Source: Rallus limicola
Taxonomy: Eukaryota > Chordata > Aves > Gruiformes > Rallidae
Length of the DNA: 64,000 nt
Reading direction: 5' to 3'
NCBI GenBank assembly: GCA_022605955.1
Contig: JAKCOZ010000585.1
Coordinates: 55,641 to 119,640, forward strand
Of this stretch, positions 11,972 through 24,821 are shown piece after piece. Below the pieces are notes generated by a model, which ran no database searches, was not told where the DNA came from, and saw nothing but the letters and a program-made list of their open reading frames with translations. The translations under genes were made by a program, and so were the position numbers. The first letter of the stretch is position 1. Every line of letters begins with the position of its first letter.

Positions 11972-13753
11972 CTGAAACCTCCTAACAGGACACACGAGCA
12001 GACCCTATCACTTTGGCTCTCAGCCTTTTCCTTTGCCTGGAAAGAGGGAACATGCCTGGAACCTCCTACGGTGCTTTTCTCGGCCCTAGCAGACTGCAAT
12101 TCAAAACATGCTAAACGTCCAGCAATAACTCCCAAAGTAAAGAAGCTAGGCCTGAAAGGCATAGCTTGTCTGAAACCTCCTAACATGACACACGAGCAGC
12201 CCCTGTCACTTTGGTTCTCAGCCTTTTCCTTTGCCTGGAAAGAGGGAACATGCCTGGAACCTCCTACGGTGCTTTTCTCGGCCCTAGCAGACTGCAGTTC
12301 AAAACATGCTAAACGTCCAGCAATAACTCCCAAAGTAAAGAAGCTAGGCCTGAAAGGCATAGCTTGTCTGAAACCTCCTAACATGACACACGAGCAGCCC
12401 CTGTCACTTTGGTTCTCAGCCTTTTCCTTTGCCTGGAAAGAGGGAACATGCCTGGAACCTCCTACGGTGCTTTTCTCGGCCCTAGCAGACTGCAGTTCAA
12501 AACATGCTAAACGTCCAGCAATAACTCCCAAAGTAAAGAAGCTAGGCCTGAAAGGCATAGCTTGTCTGAAACCTCCTAACAGGACACACGAGCAGACCCT
12601 GTCACTTTGGCTCTCAGCCTTTTCCTTTGCCTGGAAAGAGGGAACATGCCTGGAACCTCCTACGGTGCTTTTCTCGGCCCTAGCAGACTGCAATTCAAAA
12701 CATGCTAAACGTCCAGCAATAACTCCCAAAGTAAAGAAGCTAGGCCTGAAAGGCATAGCTTGTCTGAAACCTCCTAACAGGACACACGAGCAGCCCCTGT
12801 CACTTTGGTTCTCAGCCTTTTCCTTTGCCTGGAAAGAGGGAACATGCCTGGAACCTCCTACGGTGCTTTTCTCGGCCCTAGCAGACTGCAGTTCAAAACA
12901 TGCTAAACGTCCAGCAATAACTCCCAAAGTAAAGAAGCTAGGCCTGAAAGGCATAGCTTGTCTGAAACCTCCTAACAGGACACACGAGCAGCCCCTGTCA
13001 CTTTGGCTCTCAGCCTTTTCCTTTGCCTGGAAAGAGGGAACATGCCTGGAACCTCCTACGGTGCTTTTCTCGGCCCTAGCAGACTGCAGTTCAAAACATG
13101 CTAAACGTCCAGCAATAACTCCCAAAGTAAAGAAGCTAGGCCTGAAAGGCATAGCTTGTCTGAAACCTCCTAACAGGACACACCAGCAGCCCCTGTCACT
13201 TTGGCTCTCAGCCTTTTCCTTTGCCTGGAAAGAGGGAACATGCCTGGAACCTCCTACGGTGCTTTTCTCGGCCCTAGCAGACTGCAGTTCAAAACATGCT
13301 AAACGTCCAGCAATAACTCCCAAAGTAAAGAAGCTAGGCCTGAAAGGCATAGCTTGTCTGAAACCTCCTAACAGGACACACGAGCAGCCCCTGTCACTTT
13401 GGCTCTCAGCCTTTTCCTTTGCCTGGAAAGAGGGAACATGCCTGGAACCTCCTACGGTGCTTTTCTCAGCCCTAGCAGACTGCAGTTCAAAACATGCTAA
13501 ACGTCCAGCAATAACTCCCAAAGTAAAGAAGCTAGGCCTGAAAGGCATAGCTTGTCTGAAACCTCCTAACATGACACACGAGCAGCCCCTGTCACTTTGG
13601 TTCTCAGCCTTTTCCTTTGCCTGGAAAGAGGGAACATGCCTGGAACCTCCTACGGTGCTTTTCTCGGCCCTATCAGACTGCAGTTCAAAACATGCTAAAC
13701 GTCCAGCAATAACTCCCAAAGTAAAGAAGCTAGGCATGAAAGGCATAGCTTGT
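11972..13753. repeat. Block 8: 9 monomers
   Basis: Types 1-3-3-1-4-2-2-2-3, ending S+M. The prefix 1-3-3-1-4 with an N-type fifth unit is shared with blocks 9 and 11. A private ACACCAGCAG is near 13180. Confidence 0.92.
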
Positions 13754-13800
13754 CCTGTTAGGAGGTTTCAGACAAGCTATGCCTTTCAGGCCTAGCTTGT
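13754..13800. repeat. Foldback junction 8 with inverted loop (Z')
   Basis: X 13754-13771, A' 13772-13778, then ATGCCTTTCAGGCCT at 13779-13793, the exact reverse complement of Z, then A 13794-13800. Arms and total length match the standard junction. The 15-bp loop has therefore flipped between the 7-bp inverted repeats A' and A. Flanks (S+M upstream, N downstream) are ordinary. Confidence 0.96.
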
Positions 13801-15780
13801 CTGAAACCTCCTAACAGGACACACGAGCAGACCCTATCACTTTGGCTCTCAGCCTTTTCCTTTGCCTGGAAAGAGGGAACATGCCTGGAACCTCCTACGG
13901 TGCTTTTCTCGGCCCTAGCAGACTGCAATTCAAAACATGCTAAACGTCCAGCAATAACTCCCAAAGTAAAGAAGCTAGGCCTGAAAGGCATAGCTTTTCT
14001 GAAACCTCCTAACATGACACACGAGCAGCCCCTGTCACTTTGGTTCTCAGCCTTTTCCTTTGCCTGGAAAGAGGGAACATGCCTGGAACCTCCTACGGTG
14101 CTTTTCTCGGCCCTAGCAGACTGCAGTTCAAAACATGCTAAACGTCCAGCAATAACTCCCAAAGTAAAGAAGCTAGGCCTGAAAGGCATAGCTTGTCTGA
14201 AACCTCCTAACATGACACACGAGCAGCCCCTGTCACTTTGGTTCTCAGCCTTTTCCTTTGCCTGGAAAGAGGGAACATGCCTGGAACCTCCTACGGTGCT
14301 TTTCTCGGCCCTAGCAGACTGCAGTTCAAAACATGCTAAACGTCCAGCAATAACTCCCAAAGTAAAGAAGCTAGGCCTGAAAGGCATAGCTTGTCTGAAA
14401 CCTCCTAACAGGACACACGAGCAGACCCTGTCACTTTGGCTCTCAGCCTTTTCCTTTGCCTGGAAAGAGGGAACATGCCTGGAACCTCCTACGGTGCTTT
14501 TCTCGGCCCTAGCAGACTGCAATTCAAAACATGCTAAACATCCAGCAATAACTCCCAAAGTAAAGAAGCTAGGCCTGAAAGGCACAGCTTGTCTGAAACC
14601 TCCTAACAGGACACACGAGCAGCCCCTGTCACTTTGGTTCTCAGCCTTTTCCTTTGCCTGGAAAGAGGGAACATGCCTGGAACCTCCTACGGTGCTTTTC
14701 TCGGCCCTAGCAGACTGCAGTTCAAAACATGCTAAACGTCCAGCAATAACTCCCAAAGTAAAGAAGCTAGGCCTGAAAGGCATAGCTTGTCTGAAACCTC
14801 CTAACAGGACACACGAGCAGCCCCTGTCACTTTGGCTCTCAGCCTTTTCCTTTGCCTGGAAAGAGGGAACATGCCTGGAACCTCCTACGGTGCTTTTCTC
14901 GGCCCTAGCAGACTGCAGTTCAAAACATGCTAAACGTCCAGCAATAACTCCCAAAGTAAAGAAGCTAGGCCTGAAAGGCATAGCTTGTCTGAAACCTCCT
15001 AACAGGACACACGAGCAGCCCCTGTCACTTTGGCTCTCAGCCTTTTCCTTTGCCTGGAAAGAGGGAACATGCCTGGAACCTCCTACGGTGCTTTTCTCGG
15101 CCCTAGCAGACTGCAGTTCAAAACATGCTAAACGTCCAGCAATAACTCCCAAAGTAAAGAAGCTAGGCCTGAAAGGCATAGCTTGTCTGAAACCTCCTAA
15201 CAGGACACACGAGCAGACCCTGTCACTTTGGCTCTCAGCCTTTTCCTTTGCCTGGAAAGAGGGAACATGCCTGGAACCTCCTACGGTGCTTTTCTCGGCC
15301 CTAGCAGACTGCAGTTCAAAACATGCTAAACGTCCAGCAATAGCTCCCAAAGTAAAGAAGCTAGGCCTGAAAGGCATAGCTTGTCTGAAACCTCCTAACA
15401 GGACACACGAGCAGCCCCTGTCACTTTGGCTCTCAGCCTTTTCCTTTGCCTGGAAAGAGGGAACATGCCTGGAACCTCCTACGGTGCTTTTCTCAGCCCT
15501 AGCAGACTGCAGTTCAAAACATGCTAAACGTCCAGCAATAACTCCCAAAGTAAAGAAGCTAGGCCTGAAAGGCATAGCTTGTCTGAAACCTCCTAACATG
15601 ACACACGAGCAGCCCCTGTCACTTTGGTTCTCAGCCTTTTCCTTTGCCTGGAAAGAGGGAACATGCCTGGAACCTCCTACGGTGCTTTTCTCGGCCCTAT
15701 CAGACTGCAGTTCAAAACATGCTAAACGTCCAGCAATAACTCCCAAAGTAAAGAAGCTAGGCATGAAAGGCATAGCTTGT
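13801..15780. repeat. Block 9: 10 monomers
   Basis: Types 1-3-3-1-4-2-2-1-2-3, ending S+M. It differs from block 8 by one added type-1 unit near the end. Private changes include CTTTTCTGAAACC (13993), AAACATCC (14537, a CpG to CpA change), GGCACAGC (14581) and AATAGCTCC (15340). Confidence 0.92.
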
Positions 15781-15827
15781 CCTGTTAGGAGGTTTCATAC
15801 AAGCTAGGCCTGAAAGGCATAGCTTGT
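15781..15827. repeat. Foldback junction 9 (47 bp, TTTCAT variant)
   Basis: Third copy of the TTTCAT form of X. Upstream S+M; downstream N with AAAGTGGG, the same combination as junctions 5 and 6. Confidence 0.94.
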
Positions 15828-17411
15828 CTGAAACCTCCTAACAGGACACACGAGCAGACCCTGTCACTTTGGCTCTCAGCCTTTTCCTTTGCCTGGAAAG
15901 TGGGAACATGCCTGGAACCTCCTACGGTGCTTTTCTCGGCCCTAGCAGACTGCAATTCAAAACATGCTAAACGTCCAGCAATAACTCCCAAAGTAAAGAA
16001 GCTAGGCCTGAAAGGCATAGCTTGTCTGAAACCTCCTAACATGACACACGAGCAGCCCCTGTCACTTTGGTTCTCAGCCTTTTCCTTTGCCTGGAAAGAG
16101 GGAACATGCCTGGAACCTCCTACGGTGCTTTTCTCGGCCCTAGCAGACTGCAGTTCAAAACATGCTAAACGTCCAGCAATAACTCCCAAAGTAAAGAAGC
16201 TAGGCCTGAAAGGCATAGCTTGTCTGAAACCTCCTAACATGACACACGAGCAGCCCCTGTCACTTTGGTTCTCAGCCTTTTCCTTTGCCTGGAAAGAGGG
16301 AACATGCCTGGAACCTCCTACGGTGCTTTTCTCGGCCCTAGCAGACTGCAGTTCAAAACATGCTAAACGTCCAGCAATAACTCCCAAAGTAAAGAAGCTA
16401 GGCCTGAAAGGCATAGCTTGTCTGAAACCTCCTAACAGGACACACGAGCAGACCCTGTCACTTTGGCTCTCAGCCTTTTCCTTTGCCTGGAAAGAGGGAA
16501 CATGCCTGGAACCTCCTACGGTGCTTTTCTCGGCCCTAGCAGACTGCAGTTCAAAACATGCTAAACGTCCAGCAATAACTCCCAAAGTAAAGAAGCTAGG
16601 CCTGAAAGGCATAGCTTGTCTGAAACCTCCTAACAGGACACACGAGCAGACCCTGTCACTTTGGCTCTCAGCCTTTTCCTTTGCCTGGAAAGAGGGAACA
16701 TGCCTGGAACCTCCTACGGTGCTTTTCTCGGCCCTAGCAGACTGCAATTCAAAACATGCTAAACGTCCAGCAATAACTCCCAAAGTAAAGAAGCTAGGCC
16801 TGAAAGGCATAGCTTGTCTGAAACCTCCTAACATGACACACGAGCAGCCCCTGTCACTTTGGTTCTCAGCCTTTTCCTTTGCCTTGAAAGAGGGAACATG
16901 CCTGGAACCTCCTACGGTGCTTTTCTCGGCCCTAGCAGACTGCAGTTCAAAACATGCTAAACGTCCAGCAATAACTCCCAAAGTAAAGAAGCTAGGCCTG
17001 AAAGGCATAGCTTGTCTGAAACCTCCTAACATGACACACGAGCAGCCCCTGTCACTTTGGTTCTCAGCCTTTTCCTTTGCCTGGAAAGAGGGAACATGCC
17101 TGGAACCTCCTACGGTGCTTTTCTCGGCCCTAGCAGACTGCAGTTCAAAACATGCTAAACGTCCAGCAATAACTCCCAAAGTAAAGAAGCTAGGCCTGAA
17201 AGGCATAGCTTGTCTGAAAGCTCCTAACAGGACACACGAGCAGCCCCTGTCACTTTGGCTCTCAGCCTTTTCCTTTGCCTGGAAAGAGGGAACATGCCTG
17301 GAACCTCCTACGGTGCTTTTCTCGGCCCTATCAGACTGCAGTTCAAAACATGCTAAACGTCCAGCAATAACTCCCAAAGTAAAGAAGCTAGGCATGAAAG
17401 GCATAGCTTGT
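15828..17411. repeat. Block 10: 8 monomers
   Basis: Types 1-3-3-1-1-3-3-8, ending S+M. The last unit begins GAAAGCTCC (17217), the first type-8 monomer in the window. TTGCCTTGAAAG near 16882 is private. Confidence 0.92.
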
Positions 17412-17458
17412 CCTGTTAGGAGGTTTCAGACAAGCTAGGCCTGAAAGGCATAGCTTGT
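17412..17458. repeat. Foldback junction 10 (47 bp)
   Basis: Standard insert. Upstream S+M; downstream N with CCCTATCAC. Confidence 0.94.
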
Positions 17459-19438
17459 CTGAAACCTCCTAACAGGACACACGAGCAGACCCTATCACTT
17501 TGGCTCTCAGCCTTTTCCTTTGCCTGGAAAGAGGGAACATGCCTGGAACCTCCTACGGTGCTTTTCTCGGCCCTAGCAGACTGCAATTCAAAACATGCTA
17601 AACGTCCAGCAATAACTCCCAAAGTAAAGAAGCTAGGCCTGAAAGGCATAGCTTGTCTGAAACCTCCTAACATGACACACGAGCAGCCCCTGTCACTTCG
17701 GTTCTCAGCCTTTTCCTTTGCCTGGAAAGAGGGAACATGCCTGGAACCTCCTACGGTGCTTTTCTCGGCCCTAGCAGACTGCAGTTCAAAACATGCTAAA
17801 CGTCCAGCAATAACTCCCAAAGTAAAGAAGCTAGGCCTGAAAGGCATAGCTTGTCTGAAACCTCCTAACATGACACACGAGCAGCCCCTGTCACTTTGGT
17901 TCTCAGCCTTTTCCTTTGCCTGGAAAGAGGGAACATGCCTGGAACCTCCTACGGTGCTTTTCTCGGCCCTAGCAGACTGCAGTTCAAAACATGCTAAACG
18001 TCCAGCAATAACTCCCAAAGTAAAGAAGCTAGGCCTGAAAGGCATAGCTTGTCTGAAACCTCCTAACAGGACACACGAGCAGACCCTGTCACTTTGGCTC
18101 TCAGCCTTTTCCTTTGCCTGGAAAGAGGGAACATGCCTGGAACCTCCTACGGTGCTTTTCTCGGCCCTAGCAGACTGCAATTCAAAACATGCTAAACGTC
18201 CAGCAATAACTCCCAAAGTAAAGAAGCTAGGCCTGAAAGGCATAGCTTGTCTGAAACCTCCTAACAGGACACACGAGCAGCCCCTGTCACTTTGGTTCTC
18301 AGCCTTTTCCTTTGCCTGGAAAGAGGGAACATGCCTGGAACCTCCTACGGTGCTTTTCTCGGCCCTAGCAGACTGCAGTTCAAAACATGCTAAACGTCCA
18401 GCAATAACTCCCAAAGTAAAGAAGCTAGGCCTGAAAGGCATAGCTTGTCTGAAACCTCCTAACAGGACACACGAGCAGCCCCTGTCACTTTGGTTCTCAG
18501 CCTTTTCCTTTGCCTGGAAAGAGGGAACATGCCTGGAACCTCCTACGGTGCTTTTCTCGGCCCTAGCAGACTGCAGTTCAAAACATGCTAAACGTCCAGC
18601 AATAACTCCCAAAGTAAAGAAGCTAGGCCTGAAAGGCATAGCTTGTCTGAAACCTCCTAACAGGACACACGAGCAGCCCCTGTCACTTTGGCTCTCAGCC
18701 TTTTCCTTTGCCTGGAAAGAGGGAACATGCCTGGAACCTCCTACGGTGCTTTTCTCGGCCCTAGCAGACTGCAGTTCAAAACATGCTAAACGTCCAGCAA
18801 TAACACCCAAAGTAAAGAAGCTAGGCCTGAAAGGCATAGCTTGTCTGAAACCTCCTAACAGGACACACGAGCAGACCCTGTCACTTTGGCTCTCAGCCTT
18901 TTCCTTTGCCTGGAAAGAGGGAACATGCCTGGAACCTCCTACGGTGCTTTTCTCGGCCCTAGCAGACTGCAGTTCAAAACATGCTAAACGTCCAGCAATA
19001 ACTCCCAAAGTAAAGAAGCTAGGCCTGAAAGGCATAGCTTGTCTGAAACCTCCTAACAGGACACACGAGCAGCCCCTGTCACTTTGGCTCTCAGCCTTTT
19101 CCTTTGCCTGGAAAGAGGGAACATGCCTGGAACCTCCTACGGTGCTTTTCTCGGCCCTAGCAGACTGCAGTTCAAAACATGCTAAACGTCCAGCAATAAC
19201 TCCCAAAGTAAAGAAGCTAGGCCTGAAAGGCATAGCTTGTCTGAAACCTCCTAACAAGACACACGAGCAGACCCTGTCACTTTGGCTCTCAGCTTTTTCC
19301 TTTGCCTGGAAAGAGGGAACATGCCTGGAACCTCCTACGGTGCTTTTCTCGGCCCTAGCAGACTGCAGTTCAAAACATGCTAAACGTCCAGCAATAACTC
19401 CCAAAGTAAAGAAGCTAGGCATGAAAGGCATAGCTTGT
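17459..19438. repeat. Block 11: 10 monomers
   Basis: Types 1-3-3-1-4-4-2-1-2-1. The end has M but not S, unlike blocks 5-10. The last unit begins with AACAAGACAC near 19252, which recurs in block 13 (21723). ACTTCGG near 17697 is private. Confidence 0.92.
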
Positions 19439-19485
19439 CCTGTTAGGAGGTTTCAGACAAGCTAGGCCTGAAAGGCATAGCTTGT
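19439..19485. repeat. Foldback junction 11 (47 bp)
   Basis: Standard insert, followed by X' with CTAAGAGG instead of CTAACAGG, which breaks one pair of the arm. This opens a subfamily present at seven junctions between 19.4 and 33.3 kb. Confidence 0.94.
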
Positions 19486-19881
19486 CTGAAACCTCCTAAG
19501 AGGACACACGAGCAGACCCTGTCACTTTGGCTCTCAGCCTTTTCCTTTGCCTGGAAAGAGGGAACATGCCTGGAACCTCCTACGGTGCTTTTCTCGGCCC
19601 TAGCAGACTGCAATTCAAAACATGCTAAACGTCCAGCAATAACTCCCAAAGTAAAGAAGCTAGGCATGAAAGGCATAGCTTGTCTGAAACCTCCTAACAG
19701 GACACATGAGCAGACCCTGTCACTTTGGCTCTCAGCCTTTTCCTTTGCCTGGAAAGAGGGAACATGCCTGGAACCTCCTACGGTGCTTTTCTCGGCCCTA
19801 GCAGACTGCAGTTCAAAACATGCTAAACGTCCAGCAATAACTCCCAAAGTAAAGAAGCTAGGCATGAAAGGCATAGCTTGT
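19486..19881. repeat. Block 12: 2 monomers, the shortest block
   Basis: Types 1-1; the first monomer is N type and both end in M-type Z. ACATGAGC at 19705 is a CpG to TpG change. Together with junction 11 it matches the first 443 bp of junction 12 plus block 13 (AAGAGG, N, M, ACATGAGC at 20148), so it is a tandem duplicate. Confidence 0.93.
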
Positions 19882-19928
19882 CCTGTTAGGAGGTTTCAGA
19901 CAAGCTAGGCCTGAAAGGCATAGCTTGT
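19882..19928. repeat. Foldback junction 12 (47 bp)
   Basis: Standard insert followed by CTAAGAGG; duplicate of junction 11, 443 bp away. Confidence 0.94.
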
Positions 19929-22106
19929 CTGAAACCTCCTAAGAGGACACACGAGCAGACCCTGTCACTTTGGCTCTCAGCCTTTTCCTTTGCCTGGAAA
20001 GAGGGAACATGCCTGGAACCTCCTACGGTGCTTTTCTCGGCCCTAGCAGACTGCAATTCAAAACATGCTAAACGTCCAGCAATAACTCCCAAAGTAAAGA
20101 AGCTAGGCATGAAAGGCATAGCTTGTCTGAAACCTCCTAACAGGACACATGAGCAGACCCTGTCACTTTGGCTCTCAGCCTTTTCCTTTGCCTGGAAAGA
20201 GGGAACATGCCTGGAACCTCCTACGGTGCTTTTCTCGGCCCTAGCAGACTGCAGTTCAAAACATGCTAAACGTCCAGCAATAACTCCCAAAGTAAAGAAG
20301 CTAGGCCTGAAAGGCATAGCTTGTCTGAAACCTCCTAACATGACACACGAGCAGCCCCTGTCACTTTGGTTCTCAGCCTTTTCCTTTGCCTGGAAAGAGG
20401 GAACATGCCTGGAACCTCCTACGGTGCTTTTCTCGGCCCTAGCAGACTGCAGTTCAAAACATGCTAAACGTCCAGCAATAACTCCCAAAGTAAAGAAGCT
20501 AGGCCTGAAAGGCATAGCTTGTCTGAAACCTCCTAACAGGACACACGAGCAGCCCCTGTCACTTTGGCTCTCAGCCTTTTCCTTTGCCTGGAAAGAGGGA
20601 ACATGCCTGGAACCACCTACGGTGCTTTTCTTGGCCCTAGCAGACTGCAGTTCAAAACATGCTAAACGTCCAGCAATAACTCCCAAAGTAAAGAAGCTAG
20701 GCCTGAAAGGCATAGCTTGTCTGAAACCTCCTAACAGGACACACGAGCAGCCCCTGTCACTTTGGCTCTCAGCCTTTTCCTTTGCCTGGAAAGAGGGAAC
20801 ATGCCTGGAACCTCCTACGGTGCTTTTCTCGGCCCTAGCAGACTGCAGTTCAAAACATGCTAAACGTCCAGCAATAACTCCCAAAGTAAAGAAGCTAGGC
20901 CTGAAAGGCATAGCTTGTCTGAAACCTCCTAACAGGACACACGAGCAGCCCCTGTCATATTGGTTCTCAGCCTTTTCCTTTGCCTGGAAAGAGGGAACAT
21001 GCCTGGAACCTCCTACGGTGCTTTTCTCGGCCCTAGCAGACTGCAGTTCAAAACATGCTAAACGTCCAGCAATAACTCCCAAAGTAAAGAAGCTAGGCCT
21101 GAAAGGCATAGCTTGTCTGAAACCTCCTAACAGGACACACGAGCAGCCCCTGTCACTTTGGCTCTCAGCCTTTTCCTTTGCCTGGAAAGAGGGAACATGC
21201 CTGGAACCTCCTACGGTGCTTTTCTCGGCCCTAGCAGACTGCAGTTCAAAACATGCTAAACGTCCAGCAATAACTCCCAAAGTAAAGAAGCTAGGCATGA
21301 AAGGCATAGCTTGTCTGAAACCTCCTAACAGGACACACGAGCAGACCCTGTCACTTTGGCTCTCAGCCTTTTCCTTTGCCTGGAAAGAGGGAACATGCCT
21401 GGAACCTCCTACGGTGCTTTTCTCGGCCCTAGCAGACTGCAGTTCAAAACATGCTAAACGTCCAGCAATAACTCCCAAAGTAAAGAAGCTAGGCCTGAAA
21501 GGCATAGCTTGTCTGAAACCTCCTAACAGGACACACGAGCAGACCCTGTCACTTTGGCTCTCAGCCTTTTCCTTTGCCTGGAAAGAGGGAACATGCCTGG
21601 AACCTCCTACGGTGCTTTTCTCGGCCCTAGCAGACTGCAGTTCAAAACATGCTAAACGTCCAGCAATAACTCCCAAAGTAAAGAAGCTAGGCCTGAAAGG
21701 CATAGCTTGTCTGAAACCTCCTAACAAGACACACGAGCAGACCCTGTCACTTTGGCTCTCAGCCTTTTCCTTTGCCTGGAAAGAGGGAACATGCCTGGAA
21801 CCTCCTACGGTGCTTTTCTCGGCCCTAGCAGACTGCAGTTCAAAACATGCTAAACGTCCAGCAATAACTCCCAAAGTAAAGAAGCTAGGCCTGAAAGGCA
21901 TAGCTTGTCTGAAACCTCCTAACAGGACACACGAGCAGACCCTGTCACTTTGGCTCTCAGCCTTTTCCTTTGCCTGGAAAGAGGGAACATGCCTGGAACC
22001 TCCTACGGTGCTTTTCTCGGCCCTAGCAGACTGCAGTTCAAAACATGCTAAACGTCCAGCAATAACTCCCAAAGTAAAGAAGCTAGGCATGAAAGGCATA
22101 GCTTGT
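19929..22106. repeat. Block 13: 11 monomers
   Basis: Types 1-1-3-2-2-4-2-1-1-1-1. M-type Z occurs inside the block near 20107 and 21295 without a junction. Private changes include AACCACC (20612) and GTCATATTGG (20954). Confidence 0.92.
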
Positions 22107-22153
22107 CCTGTTAGGAGGTTTCAGACAAGCTAGGCCTGAAAGGCATAGCTTGT
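22107..22153. repeat. Foldback junction 13 (47 bp)
   Basis: Standard insert followed by CTAAGAGG; the next monomer is not N type. Confidence 0.94.
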
Positions 22154-22945
22154 CTGAAACCTCCTAAGAGGACACACGAGCAGACCCTGTCACTTTGGCT
22201 CTCAGCCTTTTCCTTTGCCTGGAAAGAGGGAACATGCCTGGAACCTCCTACGGTGCTTTTCTCGGCCCTAGCAGACTGCAGTTCAAAACATGCTAAACGT
22301 CCAGCAATAACTCCCAAAGTAAAGAAGCTAGGCCTGAAAGGCATAGCTTGTCTGAAACCTCCTAACAGGACACACGAGCAGCCCCTGTCACTTTGGCTCT
22401 CAGCCTTTTCCTTTGCCTGGAAAGAGGGAACATGCCTGGAACCTCCTACGGTGCTTTTCTCGGCCCTAGCAGACTGCAGTTCAAAACATGCTAAACGTCC
22501 AGCAATAACTCCCAAAGTAAAGAAGCTAGGCATGAAAGGCATAGCTTGTCTGAAACCTCCTAACAGGACACACGAGCAGCCCCTGTCACTTTGGCTCTCA
22601 GCCTTTTCCTTTGCCTGGAAAGAGGGAACATGCCTGGAACCTCCTACGGTGCTTTTCTCAGCCCTAGCAGACTGCAGTTCAAAACATGCTAAACGTCCAG
22701 CAATAACTCCCAAAGTAAAGAAGCTAGGCCTGAAAGGCATAGCTTGTCTGAAACCTCCTAACAGGACACACGAGCAGCCCCTGTCACTTTGGTTCTCAGC
22801 CTTTTCCTTTGCCTGGAAAGAGGGAACATGCCTGGAACCTCCTACGGTGCTTTTCTCGGCCCTAGCAGACTGCAGTTCAAAACATGCTAAACGTCCAGCA
22901 ATAACTCCCAAAGTAAAGAAGCTAGGCGTGAAAGGCATAGCTTGT
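22154..22945. repeat. Block 14: 4 monomers
   Basis: Types 1-2-2-4. An internal M-type Z lies near 22527. The final Z reads AGGCGTG (22925), one of two block ends without the usual ATG form. Confidence 0.92.
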
Positions 22946-22992
22946 CCTGTTAGGAGGTTTCAGACAAGCTAGGCCTGAAAGGCATATCTTGT
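22946..22992. repeat. Foldback junction 14 (47 bp)
   Basis: Standard insert except that the downstream A reads ATCTTGT (22986-22992). The next monomer is N type. Confidence 0.93.
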
Positions 22993-24378
22993 CTGAAACC
23001 TCCTAACAGGACACACGAGCAGACCCTGTCACTTTGGCTCTCAGCCTTTTCCTTTGCCTGGAAAGAGGGAACATGCCTGGAACCTCCTACGGTGCTTTTC
23101 TCGGCCCTAGCAGACTGCAATTCAAAACATGCTAAACGTCCAGCAATAACTCCCAAAGTAAAGAAGCTAGGCCTGAAAGGCATAGCTTGTCTGAAACCTC
23201 CTAAAATGACACACGAGCAGCCCCTGTCACTTTGGTTCTCAGCCTTTTCCTTTGCCTGGAAAGAGGGAACATGCCTGGAACCTCCTACAGTGCTTTTCTC
23301 GGCCCTAGCAGACTGCAGTTCAAAACATGCTAAATGTCCAGCAATAACTCCCAAAGTAAAGAAGCTAGGCCTGAAAGGCATAGCTTGTCTGAAACCTCCT
23401 AACATGACACACGAGCAGCCCCTGTCACTTTGGTTCTCAGCCTTTTCCTTTGCCTGGAAAGAGGGAACATGCCTGGAACCTCCTACGGTGCTTTTCTCGG
23501 CCCTAGCAGACTGCAGTTCAAAACATGCTAAACGTCCAGCAATAACTCCCAAAGTAAAGAAGCTAGGCCTGAAAGGCATAGCTTGTCTGAAACCTCCTAA
23601 CAGGACACACGAGCAGACCCTGTCACTTTGGCTCTCAGCCTTTTCCTTTGCCTGGAAAGAGGGAACATGCCTGGAACCTCCTACGGTGCTTTTCTTGGCT
23701 TTAGCAGACTGCAGTTCAAAACATGCTAAACGTCCAGCAATAACTCCCAAAGTAAAGAAGCTAGGCCTGAAAGGCATAGCTTGTCTGAAACCTCCTAACA
23801 GGACACACGAGCAGCCCCTGTCACTTTGGCTCTCAGCCTTTTCCTTTGCCTGGAAAGAGGGAACATGCCTGGAACCTCCTACGGTGCTTTTCTCGGCCCT
23901 AGCAGACTGCAGTTCAAAACATGCTAAACGTCCAGCAATAACTCCCAAAGTAAAGAAGCTAGGCCTGAAAGGCATAGCTTGTCTGAAACCTCCTAACATG
24001 ACACACGAGCAGCCCCTGTCACTTTGGTTCTCAGCCTTTTCCTTTGCCTGGAAAGAGGGACCATGCCTGGAACCTCCTACGGTGCTTTTCTCGGCCCTAG
24101 CAGACTGCAGTTCAAAACATGCTAAACGTCCAGCAATAACTCCCAAAGTAAAGAAGCTAGGCCTGAAAGGCATAGCTTGTCTGAAGCCTCCTAACAGGAC
24201 ACACGAGCAGACCCTGTCACTTTGGCTCTCAGCCTTTTCCTTTGCCTGGAAAGAGGGAACATGCCTGGAACCTCCTACGGTGCTTTTCTCGGCCCTAGCA
24301 GACTGCAGTTCAAAACATGCTAAACGTCCAGCAATAACTCCCAAAGTAAAGAAGCTAGGCATGAAAGGCATAGCTTGT
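22993..24378. repeat. Block 15: 7 monomers
   Basis: Types 1-3-3-1-2-3-1. It contains several CpG losses: CTACAGTG at 23288, AAATGTCC at 23335 and TTCTTGGC at 23693. Private changes are CTAAAATGAC (23201) and GGGACCATG (24057). Confidence 0.92.
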
Positions 24379-24425
24379 CCTGTTAGGAGGTTTCAGACAA
24401 GCTAGGCCTGAAAGGCATAGCTTGT
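24379..24425. repeat. Foldback junction 15 (47 bp)
   Basis: Standard insert; the following X' reads CTGAAAGCTCC, adding a mismatch to the right arm. The next monomer is N type. Confidence 0.93.
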
Positions 24426-24623
24426 CTGAAAGCTCCTAACAGGACACACGAGCAGACCCTGTCACTTTGGCTCTCAGCCTTTTCCTTTGCCTGGAAAGAG
24501 GGAACATGCCTGGAACCTCCTACGGTGCTTTTCTCGGCCCTAGCAGACTGCAATTCAAAACATGCTAAACGTCCAGCAATAACTCCCAAAGTAAAGAAGC
24601 TAGGCCTGAAAGGCATAGCTTGT

Positions 24624-24821
24624 CTGAAACCTCCTAACAGGACACACGAGCAAACCCTTTCACTTTGGCTCTCAGCTTTTTCCTTTGCTTGGAAAGAGGG
24701 AACATGCCTGGAACCTCCTACGGTGCTTTTCTCGGCCCTAGCAGACTGCAGCTCAAAACATGCTAAACGTCCAGCAATAACTCCCAAAGTAAAGAAGCTA
24801 GGCCTGAAAGGCATAGCTTGT
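24624..24821. repeat. Diverged monomer subtype, copy 1
   Basis: Carries linked changes CAAACCCTTTC, CAGCTTTTTCC, TGCTTGG and GCAGCTC. Other copies are at 25614-25811, 26208-26405, 29668-29865 (without GCAGCTC) and 30064-30261. Spacings are 5, 3, 17 plus two junctions, and 2 units, so the subtype spread locally within 24.6-30.3 kb. Confidence 0.88.

Noticed and set aside
13754..13800. Reversal of array direction
   Set aside because: Monomers on both sides run in the same orientation; only the 15-bp loop is flipped.
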